A stretch of 7,768 nt of DNA, taken from contig CALHVR010000089.1 in NCBI GenBank assembly GCA_938037005.1, positions 1 through 7,768 of the forward strand, written 5' to 3'. Numbering within the stretch: position 1 is the first letter of the stretch; every line of letters begins with the position of its first letter. This stretch comes from an uncultured Leptotrichiaceae bacterium (lineage in GTDB: Bacteria > Fusobacteriota > Fusobacteriia > Fusobacteriales > Leptotrichiaceae). Positions 5,750 through 7,768 of the stretch are shown here, one piece after another. The position numbers and the translations under genes are program-made. The notes under the pieces are model-generated. The model made no database searches, was not told the origin of the DNA, and worked only from the letters and a program-made list of their open reading frames with translations.

Positions 5750-6715
5750 TTACTCCGTTTGGATATTTATTTTTCTATATTCCATCGGGCTTTTGCCATA
5801 GTTCTTTTTAAAAACCTCTGAGAACTTGCTCACATTAGTATAGCCAACTTTCCCTGCTATTGCTGTTACACTTTCATCCGTTTTTAACAATAAGCTGGCT
5901 GCTACATTCATCTTGTAACTACTTAAATATGAGTATATCGCCTCCCCATATACACCTTTAAAGCACTTTTTCAAAGCTGATAATGATAGATCATACATTT
6001 TTGCTAATTCTGTCATTGTATAGTGCTTATCTAAATTATCTGTAATCAAACTTTTTATCTCTTTAATTTTTTCCACTTGTGATTTGTAGAAATACTGTTG
6101 TGTTTTGTTTACTTGCGTTAGATCAATAGATTTTAACAAAATAAACAGCTCTATTATTTTTATTTGCAAATATTCCTTCTTTACTTTGTCCGGAAGCATA
6201 TATAACTCTCCAAAAATATGATTTATCATTGCCTCCTCGTGTAATACAAATGGAGTATTGTCTGATAAAAACAGCTTCTTAATCTCCATAGTATTAATAT
6301 TAAAATAACCTAAAAGCTCATTCAATCTTCCCTCTACATTCTCTGACAAGGAAATATTAATAGTTATTCCATGGAAATGTGATAATGGAAAACTACAGGT
6401 ACTATATTCTGAATCCAATTTTTCAATTAGAACATCTCCCGGTTCTAAATATAAATATTCTCCATTTATAGTTTCTAATTCAATTCTTCCTTCCTTACAG
6501 TGATGTATGCTAAGACAATTATTTTCTGATTCTATGCGTTTTGAGTTTACGGTGGCATGAAAATTATTATACATCACCGAAATTCCCGGAAAAACCTGAT
6601 AACAGATTATTGTCCCATTTCCTCTATCTTGTTGCATTTCATATACTGCACAAACTCTATCTTCGCAAATTTTATTCATACCTTGCTTTAACATGAATTG
6701 ATTTATTTCAAGCAA
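5750..6715 (-). CDS. AraC-family transcriptional regulator
   Basis: The 321-residue protein has a C-terminal AraC DNA-binding domain (about 213-317). The first helix-turn-helix is MTELAKMYDLSLSALKKCF (233-252). The second is VTAIAGKVGYTNVSKFSEVF (283-302), followed by KKNYGKSPMEYR, the family hallmark. The N-terminal part contains a cupin-like stretch (SIHHCKEGRIE...YLEPGDVLI) that probably senses a ligand. I favour TTG at 6715 as the start because GAGGTG lies six bases upstream and overlaps the stop of the ECF ATPase gene. GTG at 6724 is in frame but is itself part of that Shine-Dalgarno sequence, and ATG codons further in lack one. Placed between two transporter modules, it probably activates one or both, as YbtA does for yersiniabactin genes. 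Target sites were not identified. Confidence 0.9.
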   Translation of the reverse strand: MLEINQFMLKQGMNKICEDRVCAVYEMQQDRGNGTIICYQVFPGISVMYNNFHATVNSKRIESENNCLSIHHCKEGRIELETINGEYLYLEPGDVLIEKLDSEYSTCSFPLSHFHGITINISLSENVEGRLNELLGYFNINTMEIKKLFLSDNTPFVLHEEAMINHIFGELYMLPDKVKKEYLQIKIIELFILLKSIDLTQVNKTQQYFYKSQVEKIKEIKSLITDNLDKHYTMTELAKMYDLSLSALKKCFKGVYGEAIYSYLSSYKMNVAASLLLKTDESVTAIAGKVGYTNVSKFSEVFKKNYGKSPMEYRKINIQTE

Positions 6716-6721
6716 ACATAT

Positions 6722-6727
6722 CACCTC
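6722..6727 (-). promoter_or_regulatory. Ribosome binding site that decides the AraC start
   Basis: GAGGTG on the minus strand begins within the TGA stop of the ECF ATPase gene and ends six bases before the in-frame TTG at 6715. The ATG at 6719 has poor spacing and opens a frame that stops after three codons. This arrangement favours TTG initiation coupled to translation of the upstream gene. Confidence 0.55.
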
Positions 6728-7768
6728 AGTTCAAAAAATATTCTTTTAATTTTACAAATCCCTTATCGTCTAAAAGATACTGTTCTTTTATTTGTCCTTT
6801 ATCCATTTGAATCACATAGTTACAACAGGTAGCTATAAATTCATAGTCATGAGTAATTATTATAACGGTTTTCCTTTTATCCGCTAACTTCTTGATTTCA
6901 TTAGCGACCTGTATCATATGGCTTAAATCTAAACCGCTCGTAGGCTCATCAAAAATCAAAATATCACGATTTGATGTCAAAGCACTTGCAATTGCAACTC
7001 TCTGTTTTTGACCGCCTGATAAAGACATCGGGTGTCTTTCTCTTAATTCCAGTAAATTAAGTTCTTCCATTATACTTATTATATCATTCTTTATAGTTTT
7101 ATCTGCCCCTAATAACAGTTCATCTTCTACACTTTCTGTAAATAGCTGATGATTTGTGTCTTGCATCACCATATAGCAATTACGCAATCTGTCCTTTTTC
7201 TTTAATACTTTATCATTATATTTAATTTTACTTCTATCTTTACTTTCCAAGCCACATATACAGCGTGCAAATGTAGATTTCCCTGCACCATTGTCTCCAA
7301 TAATTGCCACAACATTATTTAATGGAAATTGTAAATTTTCTATATCAAGTATCATTTTGTTTTTCTTATAAGCAAATTTCAAATTTGATAGAATAAAAGT
7401 TTCCGTTCCGGTCAGTTTTCTTACCTCTATCGGATACTTACTTAAAGTAAACGGTCTTATTTTAGATTTATGTTGCTCATAAAACTTGCTTTCATCATCA
7501 TAGCAATCAACTATTCTACCTGATTCCATATAAAATATGTGATCCAGTAAACCTTGCAGATAATATAATCTATGCTCTGCAATAATAATAGTTTTTCCTT
7601 GCTTTTTCCATAACTCTATTATATTCCTTAAATCTTTAGTAGACTGTTTGTCAAGATTTGAGGACGGCTCATCCAAAATTATAATATCAGGATCTGTAAC
7701 AGAAACTGAAGCACAAGCAATTTTTTGTTTTTCTCCTCCCGATAAGGAAAAGATATTTTCCCCTAACA
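6726..7768 (-). CDS. Tandem-domain ECF-type ABC transporter ATPase, 5' end outside window
   Basis: The frame stays open to the window edge, so the 346 residues seen are the C-terminal part of a duplicated ATPase. They begin in the first domain just before its signature LSGGE (8-12), continue with Walker B IIILDE (28-33) and DEPSSNLD, then switch His 65 in IIAEHR. The second domain is complete: Walker A GDNGAGKST (157-165), Q-loop QDTNHQLFTESVEDEL starting at Gln 202, signature LSGGQ (249-253), Walker B ILIFDE (269-274) and switch His 306 in IITHD. The Q-loop form and domain duplication are typical of energy-coupling factor transporters that import vitamins, metals or similar micronutrients. 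The membrane T component and the S component would be expected upstream, outside the window, so the substrate is unknown. All motifs visible here are intact. The stop codon overlaps the regulator's ribosome binding site, which indicates one operon. Confidence 0.9.
   Translation of the reverse strand, partial: LGENIFSLSGGEKQKIACASVSVTDPDIIILDEPSSNLDKQSTKDLRNIIELWKKQGKTIIIAEHRLYYLQGLLDHIFYMESGRIVDCYDDESKFYEQHKSKIRPFTLSKYPIEVRKLTGTETFILSNLKFAYKKNKMILDIENLQFPLNNVVAIIGDNGAGKSTFARCICGLESKDRSKIKYNDKVLKKKDRLRNCYMVMQDTNHQLFTESVEDELLLGADKTIKNDIISIMEELNLLELRERHPMSLSGGQKQRVAIASALTSNRDILIFDEPTSGLDLSHMIQVANEIKKLADKRKTVIIITHDYEFIATCCNYVIQMDKGQIKEQYLLDDKGFVKLKEYFLN

Noticed and set aside
1..7768. CRISPR array, tRNA or rRNA genes
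   Set aside because: No regularly spaced direct repeats, no cloverleaf with a recognisable T-loop, and no conserved rRNA stretches were seen on either strand.

Overview
This is an AT-rich window in which every gene lies on the minus strand. It looks like accessory DNA from a low-GC Firmicute, most likely a Clostridia-type host, although no marker allows a species call. The downstream end (window positions 1-510) resembles the 3' regulatory module of a Tn916-like integrative and conjugative element (ICE). It holds a truncated ICE-type sigma-factor-like gene, a leader hairpin with a T-tract, a possible toxin-gene remnant and a terminator. The rest reads as a transporter cargo cassette carried upstream of that module.

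In the direction of transcription (high to low coordinates) the cassette runs as follows. First comes the 3' part of a tandem-domain ECF-type ABC ATPase (7768-6726, cut by the window edge). An AraC-family regulator (6715-5750) follows, whose ribosome binding site overlaps the ATPase stop codon and which appears to start at TTG. A roughly 100-bp gap contains a perfect 12-bp hairpin followed by T residues. Then comes an exporter-fold ABC half-transporter (5649-3880), and a second half-transporter that overlaps it by one base (3880-703). AraC plus paired half-transporters is the architecture of YbtA/YbtPQ-like siderophore uptake loci, so iron or another scarce metal chelate is the best-guess substrate. 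That is inference only.

The second half-transporter is interrupted after codon 70 by an ISL3-family insertion sequence (about 2278-3668). Removing the element and one copy of a flanking AATAT restores an open 593-codon gene, so the disruption looks recent. The IS carries four notable features: 10-bp terminal inverted repeats, a transposase split into two frames at a canonical A AAA AAG slippery heptamer, a 45-bp near-perfect palindrome in the transposase coding sequence, and a stem-loop that would mask the transposase ribosome binding site only in read-through transcripts.

Below the transporter gene is a 36-codon ORF whose start region nearly duplicates that of the sigma-like gene, probably marking a recombination seam between cargo and ICE backbone. 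I see no RNA genes, CRISPR arrays or complete new defence system. The most interesting material is the layered expression control visible in the IS and the clean knock-out of one half of a paired transporter.
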